A DNA stretch of 64,000 nt from Rhizobium sp. L51/94 (GTDB lineage: Bacteria > Pseudomonadota > Alphaproteobacteria > Rhizobiales > Rhizobiaceae). The stretch lies in assembly GCF_019355555.1 (NCBI RefSeq), contig NZ_CP072141.1, positions 216,001 through 280,000 on the forward strand, in the 5' to 3' direction. Positions 19,596-28,693 of the stretch are shown one piece after another; the first letter of the stretch is position 1; each line of letters begins with the position of its first letter. Below the pieces are notes generated by a model. It saw only the letters and a program-made list of their open reading frames with translations, did no database searches and was not told the DNA's origin. Position numbers and translations under genes: made by a program.

Positions 19596-20361
19596 GAATG
19601 TCACCTTGAAGTAAATTTCGTTGATAAGCCGACCGAATACATCGCTGCAGTTCTTCCCGCTCCCGGAAAATGAATATATTTTAGAAAGCGGTATAATTCA
19701 ATCACATGCTGTTCTTCAGTCGCGGATTTATGATGCCCTGCGATCATGAATTTTTGGTGTAGCCCAAGCATTTTTACGCCGATCGACACGACGTTAAGTT
19801 GCATCAATATTAACGGCGAATGAAGTCGCTCGAATTAATATTCGTCATTTTCCTGCCATTTTCTAAACCTCAACTCTCGCAGCAGACAGGCACCAATCGC
19901 GGTCACATTGGCGTGCAAAAGTCACCTTCAATCAAATATTATTACAAAGTGACGATGCCGATGGCGCAAGAGTGCGTCGCAACAAAATAGATGCATTGCA
20001 GCAAAAACGATTAGAATTTGAAACGATTGAAAGGCGGCAGACAATATATCTTGCGATTATGCGGATGGCGACAACGTATATATTTCCGACTTTTACGCGC
20101 TTTTTGGGATAAATTTTGTATAATGTCATTATAAAAGCAATTTTAGCAAAAAATTAAGCAACTTTTCTAAGCATAAAAACCGAAAATTTGCGCTTGAAAA
20201 TTTCTATACTATCGACAAACGCCACGATTTTTCACGTCGCCACACGTGTTACAAAAATTTGGCTTAAAAAAACCATGTCCTGCGATATACTCTTGAACAT
20301 GGAGCCCTATCTACCCTCCCCTGACGTATCCGACCAATCGCCAACAAAAGTGGAGCAATCT
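19596..20361. promoter_or_regulatory. Long AT-rich exoX-exoY regulatory region
   Basis: 766 bases without a convincing gene between divergent exoX and exoY. Compared with the GC-rich genes around it, the sequence is markedly AT-rich, with runs such as ATTATAAAAGCAATTTTAGC and TATATATTTCC. In rhizobia the exoY/pssA upstream region is a target of MucR/Ros, which bind AT-rich DNA with T-A steps. Short open frames in here have no coding character. Confidence 0.6.
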
Positions 20362-21042
20362 ATGAAGTATGCGACGAGATCGGCCGATCCGGCTTTTTTC
20401 AACGCCGCAAGTTCCGGCACTCATCCACCGACAGGCGGTATTCTGAAGCGGGGATTCGACCTCGCGCTGGCATCGATGGCCCTGCTGTTTCTCAGCCCGG
20501 TTTTCCTGATGCTGGTTGCATTGGTCAAGTTTACGAACAAGGGCCCTGCGCTTTACGGGCATTCTCGTATCGGCCACAACGGTCGCACATTTAAGTGCCT
20601 GAAGTTCCGCACGATGGTCGTCGATGGCGATCAGGTGCTGCGCAAGCATCTCGACGCCAACCCAAAAGCGCGCGAAGAATGGCTGGCAACCCGCAAGCTC
20701 CAGGACGATCCTAGGGTTACGCCTGTCGGCGCGGTGCTCCGCAAGCTCAGCCTCGACGAATTGCCGCAGCTGCTGAACATCATCCGTGGTGAAATGAGCA
20801 TTGTTGGTCCACGTCCCGTCGTGGAAGACGAATTGATGCTCTATGAAAGCTCTGCAGTCTACTATCTGAAGGCTCGTCCGGGTCTGACAGGTCTCTGGCA
20901 GGTCAGCGGGCGCAACGATGTGTCCTACGCAGAACGTGTTGGTCTCGACACGCACTATGTGAAGAACTGGTCTCTCTTGAGCGACGTGACAATCATCGCC
21001 AAGACGATCCCGGCTGTATGCCTCTCCCGCGGCAGCTACTGA
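20362..21042 (+). CDS. exoY: Undecaprenyl-phosphate galactose phosphotransferase ExoY
   Basis: 226 residues. Transfers galactose-1-phosphate to undecaprenyl phosphate, the first membrane step of succinoglycan/acidic exopolysaccharide repeat synthesis. One membrane anchor (FDLALASMALLFLSPVFLMLVALV) followed by the bacterial sugar transferase core: KFRTMVVDGD, RKLSLDELPQLLNIIRGEMSIVGPRPV, RPGLTGLWQVSGRND. Start at 20362 (MKYATRSADPAFF) has GGAGC 8 bases upstream and matches the S. meliloti ExoY length. Other exo genes are not in the window, so exoX-exoY are a detached pair here. Terminator follows. Confidence 0.95.
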   Translation: MKYATRSADPAFFNAASSGTHPPTGGILKRGFDLALASMALLFLSPVFLMLVALVKFTNKGPALYGHSRIGHNGRTFKCLKFRTMVVDGDQVLRKHLDANPKAREEWLATRKLQDDPRVTPVGAVLRKLSLDELPQLLNIIRGEMSIVGPRPVVEDELMLYESSAVYYLKARPGLTGLWQVSGRNDVSYAERVGLDTHYVKNWSLLSDVTIIAKTIPAVCLSRGSY

Positions 21043-21057
21043 TCGACCTCTGCAATT

Positions 21058-21091
21058 GAAAATGCCGGCATGGCGATTTGCCGGCATTTTC
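21058..21091 (+). terminator. Rho-independent terminator after exoY
   Basis: 13-bp perfect stem GAAAATGCCGGCA (21058-21070) / TGCCGGCATTTTC (21079-21091), loop 8 bases, T-rich at the 3' arm. Confidence 0.85.
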
Positions 21092-21216
21092 TGTGTCTGA
21101 GGGCTAAGCCCCACGACCAACCTCTTCGTCCAGTGCCCTCGAGAGGTATCCCCGGCAGTGTCTCTGCGCTATAGCGGTCTCAAAGCTCGCAAGTGGACGA
21201 CCAGACCGGAGACATC

Positions 21217-21843
21217 ATGGCAACGACCATCCGCTATCACGAAGGCGACCTTTCCGACGTGGCCGCAGCGCGATATTCTGACGCGATCGCAATCGATACC
21301 GAAACACTGGGCCTGATACCGCGCCGCGATCGCCTCTGCGTCGTGCAGCTTTCGCCTGGCGACGGCAGCGCCGACGTCATCCGGATCGCCGCCGGGCAAA
21401 CGGATGCTCCCAACCTCGTTGCCATGCTCGCAGACCCGACCCGCCAGAAGATCTTTCACTACGGCCGATTCGATATTGCCGTGCTGTTCCATACGTTCGG
21501 CGTTACCACCGTTTCTGTGTTCTGCACCAAGATAGCCTCACGCCTCTGCCGCACCTACACCGATCGCCACGGCCTGAAGGACAATCTCAAGGAAATGCTG
21601 GAGGTCGACGTGTCCAAGGCACAGCAGCAGACCGACTGGGCCGCAGACAAGCTTTCGCAGGCCCAGCTCGAATATGCGGCCTCAGACGTGCTCCACCTTC
21701 ATGCGCTTCGCGACAAGCTGACTTATCGCCTGGTTCGCGACGGACGAATGGAGCATGCGCAAGCCTGTTTCGAATTCCTGCCGACCCGGGCCAAGCTGGA
21801 TTTGCTCGGTTGGCAAGACACCGATATTTTCGCCCACAGCTAG
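21217..21843 (+). CDS. Ribonuclease D-like 3'-5' exonuclease
   Basis: 208 residues, DEDD exonuclease fold only. Acidic metal ligands: D and E in AIAIDTETLGL, D in FHYGRFDIAVLF, and the final Tyr/Asp block YAASDVLHLHALRDKL (DEDDy type). The C-terminal HRDC domains of full-length RNase D are absent; many alphaproteobacteria have such a short form as well as rnd proper. Start at 21217 (MATTIRYHEGDL) preferred over a GTG eight codons upstream. Cytoplasmic RNA processing or turnover is inferred. Confidence 0.85.
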   Translation: MATTIRYHEGDLSDVAAARYSDAIAIDTETLGLIPRRDRLCVVQLSPGDGSADVIRIAAGQTDAPNLVAMLADPTRQKIFHYGRFDIAVLFHTFGVTTVSVFCTKIASRLCRTYTDRHGLKDNLKEMLEVDVSKAQQQTDWAADKLSQAQLEYAASDVLHLHALRDKLTYRLVRDGRMEHAQACFEFLPTRAKLDLLGWQDTDIFAHS

Positions 21844-22075
21844 GCATACGAAGTCTTTTCGTGTGCAATGCGGAATTATCGGCGATGGATTTCGCTTCCT
21901 TAACGGCTTGTTAACGCTCTTGGCGATATTTTATCGGTAACTACTCGCATTCGACAGGCGCCATGATGCGCCGCGCAGCCGTTATCTGGCTCTGGGATGC
22001 CATGTCTGCATAAGCAGCCCTGTTTTTGTTTCCGTTATTGTGTCCATTTTCAGCTGTCCGATATGGAGCATGCCG

Positions 22076-23689
22076 ATGTTGCCTCCCGTTGCCGCGGTTT
22101 CCAGCGCAAGTCCCGTCGCCCCGCAGCGCGAGGTCGTTGTCGTAACGGAGATGCTGTCCGGGCTTTCGTCCGAGCCGGATGCAGCGGTTGCCTTGTCACT
22201 GGCTGCCAGCGCCGGGGTGGAAGGCAAGCTGAATATCCTCCTGCTCAATGCACGTGCCAGGATGCTCGACAGCTTGTTTGCCGTCATCGACGCTGTCAGC
22301 CAGTCCCTCGCATTGCCGCAGGCACCCGGCGAGAGCAAGGCCGCCTATGCGCTGAGGCTCGCAGACACCATGACCGAACTGCCGCCAAAGCAGATGGCAG
22401 CGTTGCAGCAGCAACTGGCCGCGAAGGGACAGACGGCGCCCTTGACGCTGGTGGCTGCCGCACTTCACGATCCGGCCGGCGCTGAGGCAGCGCAACTCAT
22501 CGCCTATCTCGAAGTCGTCCGCTACAAGGAAAAAGATCTGGCAACCAAGTCGGTCGTTGCCTCCTACGGGCAGAACAACAGCCAGGCCGAAACGGCAGCC
22601 GCAGCGCTACCTTTGCCTTTGCGCAACGGAGCCACGCAGACGGCCGCCCTCCCGAGCACCGTTCCTCCGCAGCCTGGCCAACCTGCCGCCGCGACGTCTG
22701 CCGCCACCGCTCCTGCAGACATCGTGCAACTCCAACCACCGGAAACTACTGTCGATCCGCATCCGCCGGAAACTGCCACCATTGCCCTGAAGGACCCGAC
22801 AGACCAACAACTGCGAAATCCTTCGGTGCCTGCCGCGACCGCCCAGCCCTCGACGGCGCCGGCAAACACTGCAGCCGCCCAAGCACCACAGGCGCCACAA
22901 GCACAGACCGTTGCCGCACCGGCACCTTCAGCAGACCCCACAAAGACGGCCGTCCCGACTTTGACGCCGGACGAAAGCATGCCGCGCGCCAACCAGCAGA
23001 TCCGTAGCGACATCAAGGAGGGGCTAAAGGCCGTCTTTGACCGGTTGGTCCAGGCAACCGGCACCGATTTGCTGCAGACCTTGGCTGAAGCCGCGCCGCT
23101 GGCCGACAAGGCTATTGCCCAGGCGCTGATCGCAGACATGATAGACGGCACGGAACTGCAGAACCTGCGGGTACCCGGCGCAGCGACCGCGCCGGAGCGG
23201 ACACCTCCTCTCGCCAACGCCATACCCGTCTCGCTCACGCCACAAACCGTGGCAGCGGAGCAGGCACTAGCGGTCGCCGTTGCCAATTCACAGTCCGACC
23301 AGCCTGAAGCCTTACCGCCGGTGGCCCTGCAGCACGCCCCTGCTGCCGTCCCGCCGGGCCTCGCCGTTGCCTTCGTCACCGTGCCCTATGCGCCGGGCGA
23401 TGATGTCGTCAAGAACAAGGAAGCCCTCCGCATCGACCGCGTCGACGCCGTCGATGACGACGAGCACGAATATCCTGGCCACCAGCCGCAAGAGGACGCC
23501 GAACCCGAGGAAGAGCCGGAAACCCCCGCCGAAGAGGCGCTCGACATGCTGGAAGCCGGGTCAAATTCCGAAGTTTCCGCTGATTTGCCTCCGGTCAGCC
23601 GCTCGTCGCTGACAGCTCCGCCCCGCCCGACATCCACCGAGCCGGTACCCAGCGCCGGTTACGATCTCTACCAGCGCATGGGCGCCTGA
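22076..23689 (+). CDS. Pro/Ala-rich protein of unknown function
   Basis: 537 residues starting MLPPVAAVSS, with GGAG 7 bases before the ATG; an ATG two codons upstream is too close to that site. Three parts: an ordered N-terminal region (~1-150) that is helical (LNILLLNARARMLDSLFAVID), a long Ala/Pro/Thr/Gln-rich linker (~160-300), then a second helical region (NQQIRSDIKEGLKAVFDRLVQ to ADMIDGTELQ) and an acidic tail (DDDEHEYPGHQPQEDAEPEE). No signal peptide or membrane segment. The build resembles hook-length or scaffold proteins such as FliK, but the FliK C-terminal core is not seen, so no function is assigned. Confidence 0.7.
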   Translation: MLPPVAAVSSASPVAPQREVVVVTEMLSGLSSEPDAAVALSLAASAGVEGKLNILLLNARARMLDSLFAVIDAVSQSLALPQAPGESKAAYALRLADTMTELPPKQMAALQQQLAAKGQTAPLTLVAAALHDPAGAEAAQLIAYLEVVRYKEKDLATKSVVASYGQNNSQAETAAAALPLPLRNGATQTAALPSTVPPQPGQPAAATSAATAPADIVQLQPPETTVDPHPPETATIALKDPTDQQLRNPSVPAATAQPSTAPANTAAAQAPQAPQAQTVAAPAPSADPTKTAVPTLTPDESMPRANQQIRSDIKEGLKAVFDRLVQATGTDLLQTLAEAAPLADKAIAQALIADMIDGTELQNLRVPGAATAPERTPPLANAIPVSLTPQTVAAEQALAVAVANSQSDQPEALPPVALQHAPAAVPPGLAVAFVTVPYAPGDDVVKNKEALRIDRVDAVDDDEHEYPGHQPQEDAEPEEEPETPAEEALDMLEAGSNSEVSADLPPVSRSSLTAPPRPTSTEPVPSAGYDLYQRMGA

Positions 23690-23738
23690 GCGTTTCGCGA
23701 CAGGCTCCGACAAATCCGGCTTATACGCCGGACACAAA

Positions 23739-23766
23739 AAACCCGCCGGATCGCTCCGGCGGGTTT
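23739..23766. terminator. Bidirectional terminator
   Basis: AAACCCGCCGGA (23739-23750) / TCCGGCGGGTTT (23755-23766), perfect 12-bp stem with a 4-base loop TCGC, flanked by A5 on the left and TCTTAATT on the right. Lies between the convergent 22076 gene and rpsA and can serve both. Confidence 0.92.
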
Positions 23767-23791
23767 CTTAATTCAGCAAGACTTGCGAGAA

Positions 23792-25492
23792 TTATTCGCC
23801 GCGGTTCTTCAGAGCCGCGCCGAGGATGTCGCCGAGCGAAGCGCCGGAGTCGGACGAACCGAACTGTGCGACGGCTTCCTTCTCTTCAGCGATTTCGAGC
23901 GCCTTGATGGACAGCATGATCTTGCGGTCCTTCTTGGAGAAGTTGGTGACGCGGGCGTCGACGATCTGACCGACCGAGAAACGCTCAGGACGCTGCTCGT
24001 CACGATCCCGCGACAGGTCGGCGCGACGGATGAACGAAGAAACGTCTTCGTGCTCGACGAGCTTCACTTCAATGCCGCCTTCGTTGACTGCAGTCACTTC
24101 GCACGAGACAACCGCATTCTTGCGGAGTTCGCCCGAGGTAGCTGCGTCGCCAACGGCGTCCTTGCCGAGCTGCTTGATGCCGAGCGAGATACGCTCCTTC
24201 TCGATGTCGACGTCGAGAACCACGGCCTTGACCATGTCACCCTTGTTGTACTCTTCGATGACCTGTTCGCCTGGACGGTTCCAGTCGAGGTCGGAGAGGT
24301 GCACCATGCCATCGACGTCGCCGTCGAGGCCGATGAACAGGCCGAATTCGGTCTTGTTCTTGACTTCGCCTTCGACTTCGGTGCCAGCCGGGTGGTTATG
24401 GGCAAAAGCCTGCCATGGGTTTTCGAGGGTCTGCTTGAGGCCAAGCGAGATACGGCGCTTGGTCGGGTCGACTTCGAGAACGACCACTTCGACTTCCTGC
24501 GTCGTCGACAGGATCTTGCCGGGGTGTACGTTCTTCTTGGTCCAGGACATTTCCGAGATGTGGATCAGGCCTTCGATGCCGGGTTCCAGTTCGACGAATG
24601 CACCGTAGTCGGTGATGTTCGTGACGGTGCCGGAGATCTTCTTGCCTTCAGGATACTTGGCTTGGATGCCATCCCAAGGATCCGACTCGAGCTGCTTCAT
24701 GCCGAGCGAGATACGATGAGTTTCCTGGTTGATGCGGATGATCTGAACCTTGACCTGCTGGCCAATAGACAGGATTTCCGACGGATGGTTGACGCGGCGC
24801 CATGCCATGTCGGTCACGTGCAGCAGACCATCGATACCGCCGAGGTCGACGAACGCACCGTAATCGGTGATGTTCTTGACGACGCCGTCGACAACCTGGC
24901 CTTCTTCGAGGTTCTGGACGATTTCCGAACGCTGTTCAGCGCGGGATTCTTCGAGAACGGTACGACGCGAGACAACGATGTTGCCGCGACGCTTGTCCAT
25001 CTTGAGGATTTCGAAGGGCTGCGGGTTGTGCATCAGCGGCGTGACGTCGCGGATCGGGCGGATGTCTACCTGCGAACGTGGCAGGAAGGCGATGGCACCG
25101 TCGAGATCGACGGTGAAGCCGCCCTTGACCTGGTTGAAGATCACGCCTTCGACGCGCTCTCCGGCTTCGAACTTGGCTTCGAGCTTGACCCAGCTCTCTT
25201 CGCGGCGAGCCTTTTCGCGCGACAGAACAGCTTCGCCCAGCGCATTTTCGATGCGTTCGACGTAAACTTCGACTTCGTCGCCGACTTTCAGTTCGCTACC
25301 CTTGGAGCGGGCGCCGAATTCCTTGAGCGCGATGCGTCCTTCGACCTTGAGGCCGACGTCGACAACCGCAACATCTTTTTCGATGGCGGTGACGATACCC
25401 TTGGTAACGTAGCCTTCAGCCAGATCGTTCTTGGCAAAAGACTCTTCGAGCAGGGAGGCAAAATCCTCATGCGAGGTGGCAGCTACAGACAT
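23792..25492 (-). CDS. rpsA: 30S ribosomal protein S1
   Basis: 566 residues, normal for alphaproteobacteria. Six S1 repeats in tandem: two diverged N-terminal ribosome-binding copies (YVTKGIVTAIEKDVAVVDVG; GERVEGVIFNQVKGGFTVDL), then four RNA-binding copies with the GxVxxxxDYGAFV and LxLxMKQ signatures (VDGVVKNITDYGAFVDLGG, ISGTVTNITDYGAFVELEPG, EVEGEVKNKTEFGLFIGLDG and a last one ending VSCEVTAVNEGGIEVKLVE). It brings mRNA to the 30S subunit. Start at 25492 has GGAG 6 bases upstream; the longer frame to 25648 overlaps untranslated leader. Downstream of cmk, as in most proteobacteria. Confidence 0.97.
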   Translation of the reverse strand: MSVAATSHEDFASLLEESFAKNDLAEGYVTKGIVTAIEKDVAVVDVGLKVEGRIALKEFGARSKGSELKVGDEVEVYVERIENALGEAVLSREKARREESWVKLEAKFEAGERVEGVIFNQVKGGFTVDLDGAIAFLPRSQVDIRPIRDVTPLMHNPQPFEILKMDKRRGNIVVSRRTVLEESRAEQRSEIVQNLEEGQVVDGVVKNITDYGAFVDLGGIDGLLHVTDMAWRRVNHPSEILSIGQQVKVQIIRINQETHRISLGMKQLESDPWDGIQAKYPEGKKISGTVTNITDYGAFVELEPGIEGLIHISEMSWTKKNVHPGKILSTTQEVEVVVLEVDPTKRRISLGLKQTLENPWQAFAHNHPAGTEVEGEVKNKTEFGLFIGLDGDVDGMVHLSDLDWNRPGEQVIEEYNKGDMVKAVVLDVDIEKERISLGIKQLGKDAVGDAATSGELRKNAVVSCEVTAVNEGGIEVKLVEHEDVSSFIRRADLSRDRDEQRPERFSVGQIVDARVTNFSKKDRKIMLSIKALEIAEEKEAVAQFGSSDSGASLGDILGAALKNRGE

Positions 25493-25665
25493 AAAATCTC
25501 CTGGCGTGTCCCGGATGGTCTCGGACACTGGGCGCCGGTGGGTTGTTCTGATGAACCTGGATCCAGTCCGCCCTCTCGAAGAGGACAATCCGGCGCGGGG
25601 ACGGAAACCCAGGCTTTGCTTGATGCAAAAGCGCCCCGTGGCAACCACGTGACGCCGACTTTAAT

Positions 25666-26298
25666 TCAGGCATGTCGGTTCAGGGCAGCATCGATGATGG
25701 TTTTAGCCGCCTGAAACGCCGCCTCTATACTCATTTCCGACGTATCAAGCAAGTGCGCGTCTGCAGCGGGACGCAAAGGGCTGTCGGCCCTTCCCATGTC
25801 GCGCTCGTCGCGGCGCTTCACGTCCTCGAAAATCGCCTCGTAATCCGCTGTGACGCCATTCGCGACGATCTCGTCAAACCGCCGACGGGCGCGGATGTCG
25901 GCCGATGCCGTCACGTAGAATTTCACCGGCGCGTCCGGACAGACGACGGTACCGATATCGCGGCCGTCAATCACGGTGCCCGGCAACATCCGCGAAAACT
26001 GCCGCTGCGCTTCCACCAGCGCCCGGCGCACCGTCGGCATGACGGCAACCTTCGAGGCCGCCTCGCCGATCTCGTGGCGCGACAGGACCGACCGGTCGAG
26101 CGCGTTGAGGTCGAGCCCTGCCGCCACGGCTGCGGCCACCGCCTCGTCGTCCAGAGGCTGGCCGGCATCGAGCAACGCCTTCGCCGTCGCGCGGTAGGTC
26201 AGGCCCGTGTCGAGATGGTGGAAGCCATAGGTCTCGGCAATCCGGCGCGACAGCGTTCCCTTGCCGGCAGCGGCCGGCCCGTCGATGGCGATGATCAT
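25666..26298 (-). CDS. cmk: Cytidylate kinase
   Basis: 210 residues starting [19 protein letters not shown], which holds the P-loop (GPAAAGKGT). Phosphorylates CMP and dCMP with ATP. Family motifs follow: [25 protein letters not shown] (substrate-binding GRDIG) and the lid [14 protein letters not shown] with the NMP-kinase arginines. 173 bases upstream of rpsA on the same strand; cmk-rpsA is a conserved pair. A start ten codons upstream would overlap paiB. The expected aroA is not directly upstream here. Confidence 0.96.
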   Translation of the reverse strand: MIIAIDGPAAAGKGTLSRRIAETYGFHHLDTGLTYRATAKALLDAGQPLDDEAVAAAVAAGLDLNALDRSVLSRHEIGEAASKVAVMPTVRRALVEAQRQFSRMLPGTVIDGRDIGTVVCPDAPVKFYVTASADIRARRRFDEIVANGVTADYEAIFEDVKRRDERDMGRADSPLRPAADAHLLDTSEMSIEAAFQAAKTIIDAALNRHA

Positions 26299-26324
26299 GC
26301 CTTGCTCCTGCTGTCTAAGATTGC

Positions 26325-26969
26325 TCACGGCTTGCCGCGTTCGTTTACCATGGCGGCCATGGCCTCCGCGTCGTTCGCAACGTCCGGCTCGGCCATCAAC
26401 CCTTGCGCGACGCCATTGCGGTCGGCTTCAGAACGGTTCTGGCTGACTTTCCACTTGCCGTCGATCTCGGCGATATCGATCTCGATGCCGACGATGCCCT
26501 TGATCTGGGACGCAATATAAGTGTCGGGCGCATCGCCGACCGCCCAGGGCTCTGCACGCGGTCCTTCCTGGTCGCGGGTCAATGCCTCGACCTGGGCGCG
26601 GATCCAGGCGCCATCCTCTATGACCCGTGCCGGACCGCGCACCTGCACGATGGCGTAATTCCAGGTCGGCACGACCTTGCCGGTTTCCAGCTTGGTGCGG
26701 TACCAGGACGGGGTGATGTAGGCATGCGGCCCCTGGAAGACGACCAGCACCGGTGCGCCGTCACGGATCTCCCGCCACTGGCCGTTGGCGCGCGCCACAT
26801 GCGCCTGCAGCCGGCCCTTGCTCCCAAAGGACGGATCGAGATGAAACGGTATGGGATTGGCAACCGGACCATCGGCGCCCGAGGAGATCAGCAACCCGAG
26901 CGGATGGGCGCGGATCAGCCCGTGCTGGATATCGATGCGGTCTTCCCGGAAATGCGGCGGCTGGTACAT
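26325..26969 (-). CDS. FMN-binding negative transcriptional regulator (PaiB-like)
   Basis: 214 residues starting [19 protein letters not shown], the family N-terminus (MYxPxHF). Split-barrel FMN-binding fold with the conserved block [18 protein letters not shown] and [17 protein letters not shown]. PaiB of Bacillus was described as a repressor of sporulation and protease genes, but most relatives are probably flavin/haem-binding oxidoreductase-like proteins, so the regulator name is a family label. Ends 26 bases before cmk, so it may be read into the cmk-rpsA unit. Confidence 0.88.
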   Translation of the reverse strand: MYQPPHFREDRIDIQHGLIRAHPLGLLISSGADGPVANPIPFHLDPSFGSKGRLQAHVARANGQWREIRDGAPVLVVFQGPHAYITPSWYRTKLETGKVVPTWNYAIVQVRGPARVIEDGAWIRAQVEALTRDQEGPRAEPWAVGDAPDTYIASQIKGIVGIEIDIAEIDGKWKVSQNRSEADRNGVAQGLMAEPDVANDAEAMAAMVNERGKP

Positions 26970-27270
26970 GGCAACCCTTGGCGAAGTGTGTATCCGGCCG
27001 TGCGGGACGACGCGGCAAACGTGGCGCGATTTATCACGGTTTGGCCGTTGCCGACCAGTCATCAACCAAGGTTTTATGAAGGATCGCGACCGCTCGATAA
27101 GAGCAAATTTCAAGCCTTTGCGGGCATTCCGATGAGCCCGGAAAGGCCTTTGGCGAAGTTAGGCTTTGACAGAAACGGCCATAACGACTATGGGGACCGG
27201 CTAATAATTTCCCTATGAAACGCCGGCTTGCACGGCACTGCCGAATATCTCTTCGGCCATTCACGAGGCT
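26970..27270. other. Divergent gap paiB-like gene / FYDLN gene
   Basis: 301 bases between divergent starts. No gene, hairpin or motif that I can support. Confidence 0.4.
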
Positions 27271-27666
27271 ATGACAGTGGCGAAAGCGGAACTTGGAACG
27301 AAGCGGACCGACCCGGACTCCGGCAAGAAATTCTACGACCTGAACCGGGACCCAGTGGTTTCTCCCTACAGTGGCAAGTCTTGGCCCCTGTCCTTCTTCG
27401 AGGAAACCGCAGCTGCCGTGAAGGAAGTTCCGGAAGAGGAAGAGGTCGCGGAAGTCGACGTTGAAAACCCAGAAGTCGAACTGGTTTCGCTGGAAGAAGC
27501 CGACGAAGCCGCGGCTGGCGACGACATCCCGGATATCGGTGACGACGACGTCGAGATCGACGGCGACGACGATGACGACGACACATTCCTGGCGCCCGAC
27601 GAAGACGACGATGACGACGATATGAGCGACATCATCGGCGTTACGGGCGATGACGACGAGGTCTGA
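27271..27666 (+). CDS. FYDLN acid-domain protein (TIGR02300 type)
   Basis: 131 residues. N-terminal ~45 residues are the conserved FYDLN domain (LGTKRTDPDSGKKFYDLNRD...VVSPYSGKSWP); unlike many relatives it has Thr rather than Cys at the first zinc-ribbon-like position. The rest is an extremely acidic tail: by eye more than half Asp/Glu, including GDDDDDDTFLAPDEDDDDDD. The domain is restricted to alphaproteobacteria and has no established function. GAGGCT before the ATG is a weak ribosome site. Followed by a terminator and a tRNA gene. Confidence 0.88.
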   Translation: MTVAKAELGTKRTDPDSGKKFYDLNRDPVVSPYSGKSWPLSFFEETAAAVKEVPEEEEVAEVDVENPEVELVSLEEADEAAAGDDIPDIGDDDVEIDGDDDDDDTFLAPDEDDDDDDMSDIIGVTGDDDEV

Positions 27667-27678
27667 TCGACCCGCTCC

Positions 27679-27715
27679 GGCCCGCGCAAAGAAAAGTGCG
27701 CGGGCCCTGATTTTT
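27679..27715 (+). terminator. Rho-independent terminator after FYDLN gene
   Basis: GGCCCGCGCA (27679-27688) / TGCGCGGGCC (27697-27706), perfect 10-bp stem, 8-base loop, tail CTGATTTTT. Confidence 0.9.
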
Positions 27716-27813
27716 CGGCTTGCTATCTGAATTTACCAGACGTAATAAGCCGCCACCCCAACGAGCGAAGCGCTCCACGGGGACCCAGGCCGGCCAGACC
27801 GGACCATTTCGAT

Positions 27814-27889
<76 letters not shown>

Positions 27890-27977
27890 AATTTTCCCAA
27901 GAACAAATCATTCACAACATCGCAATTTCATCATTCCGCCAACCGCGATCATCGCAGGCGGACCGGATCTCGCCTGA

Positions 27978-28457
27978 TCAATCCTCGAATTCGGCATTCA
28001 TCGCATCTGCCAGTTGTCGCATCAGGCGTACGAGATTGGCGACGTCCTCTTCTGCCCATGTGCTGAAGATTGCCCGGCCAATTTTCTCCCGGGCCAGGTC
28101 GACTTGGTCGGTCATTGCCTTGCCGGCAGCGGTGATCGTGGCTTGTCTCGATCGGCGGTCGGAAGGGTTCTCCTTGCGGTCGGCCAGCCCGAGGCTCTCA
28201 AGCTTGGCAACCTGGCGACTGACGGTGGTGTAGTCCCGTCCTACCCGGTCGGCCAATTCGATGACACCTATGGGTCCCAGCCTCTCGATCATGACGAGCA
28301 GTGGGAAAAGAGCGCGATCAAGCGAGATTCCTGCCTTTTTGACCATGGCCTCGTCCCGCTGAGGACGGTTCATCACGCTGACAATATCGAGCAGCGCGCC
28401 GTGGAGTTCGCGGAGAACTTTTCCATTAAGTGTATTATGCACGTTTTTATTTGACAT
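27978..28457 (-). CDS. MarR-family transcriptional regulator
   Basis: 159 residues from the ATG at 28457 (MSNKNVHNTLNGKVLREL). Winged helix-turn-helix: IGVIELADRVGRDYTTVSRQVAKLESLGLADRKENPSDRRSRQATIT, which contains the DxR wing motif (DRRSRQ). Dimerisation helices flank it. It is divergent from an MDR-family oxidoreductase gene at 28694, the classic MarR arrangement, and the gap carries an inverted repeat likely to be its operator (28430-28490). The ligand is unknown, but a quinone or other electrophile would fit the neighbour. Confidence 0.9.
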   Translation of the reverse strand: MSNKNVHNTLNGKVLRELHGALLDIVSVMNRPQRDEAMVKKAGISLDRALFPLLVMIERLGPIGVIELADRVGRDYTTVSRQVAKLESLGLADRKENPSDRRSRQATITAAGKAMTDQVDLAREKIGRAIFSTWAEEDVANLVRLMRQLADAMNAEFED

Positions 28458-28490
28458 CGTAGCAATCCCTCTGATACATGCATAATACAC
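28430..28490. promoter_or_regulatory. Candidate MarR operator pair
   Basis: GTGTATTATGCA (28430-28441) and its exact inverted copy TGCATAATACAC (28479-28490), centres 49 bases apart. Each arm is itself nearly palindromic (TGcATaATaCA against TGtATtATgCA), the usual shape of a MarR dimer site. One arm lies in codons near the marR start and the other between the two divergent genes. Confidence 0.6.
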
Positions 28491-28693
28491 GCAATTGAGT
28501 GCCGATGACAAATCGTTTTGCCGCCTGCGCTAAACAGGGTTCACCAATGCGCGCTATCTCGTGGGAAAATGACCCGGCGTCTTCAGCGACGCCGAAATCG
28601 GGAAGCCCCCCGGGCGCCGCACTCGGCGTTGGGCCGCGGCCCTCAGTGCTTATCCGGCCGAGATAGCCCCGGCACAATCAAAGGACAAAATCT

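Noticed and set aside
19601..20129. Two short minus-strand frames in the exoX-exoY gap
   Set aside because: No coding character; better read as regulatory DNA.
23783..25714. 643-codon + strand frame opposite rpsA
   Set aside because: It mirrors the GC-rich codons of rpsA on the other strand. It has no domain, no ribosome site, and the minus strand encodes six clear S1 repeats.
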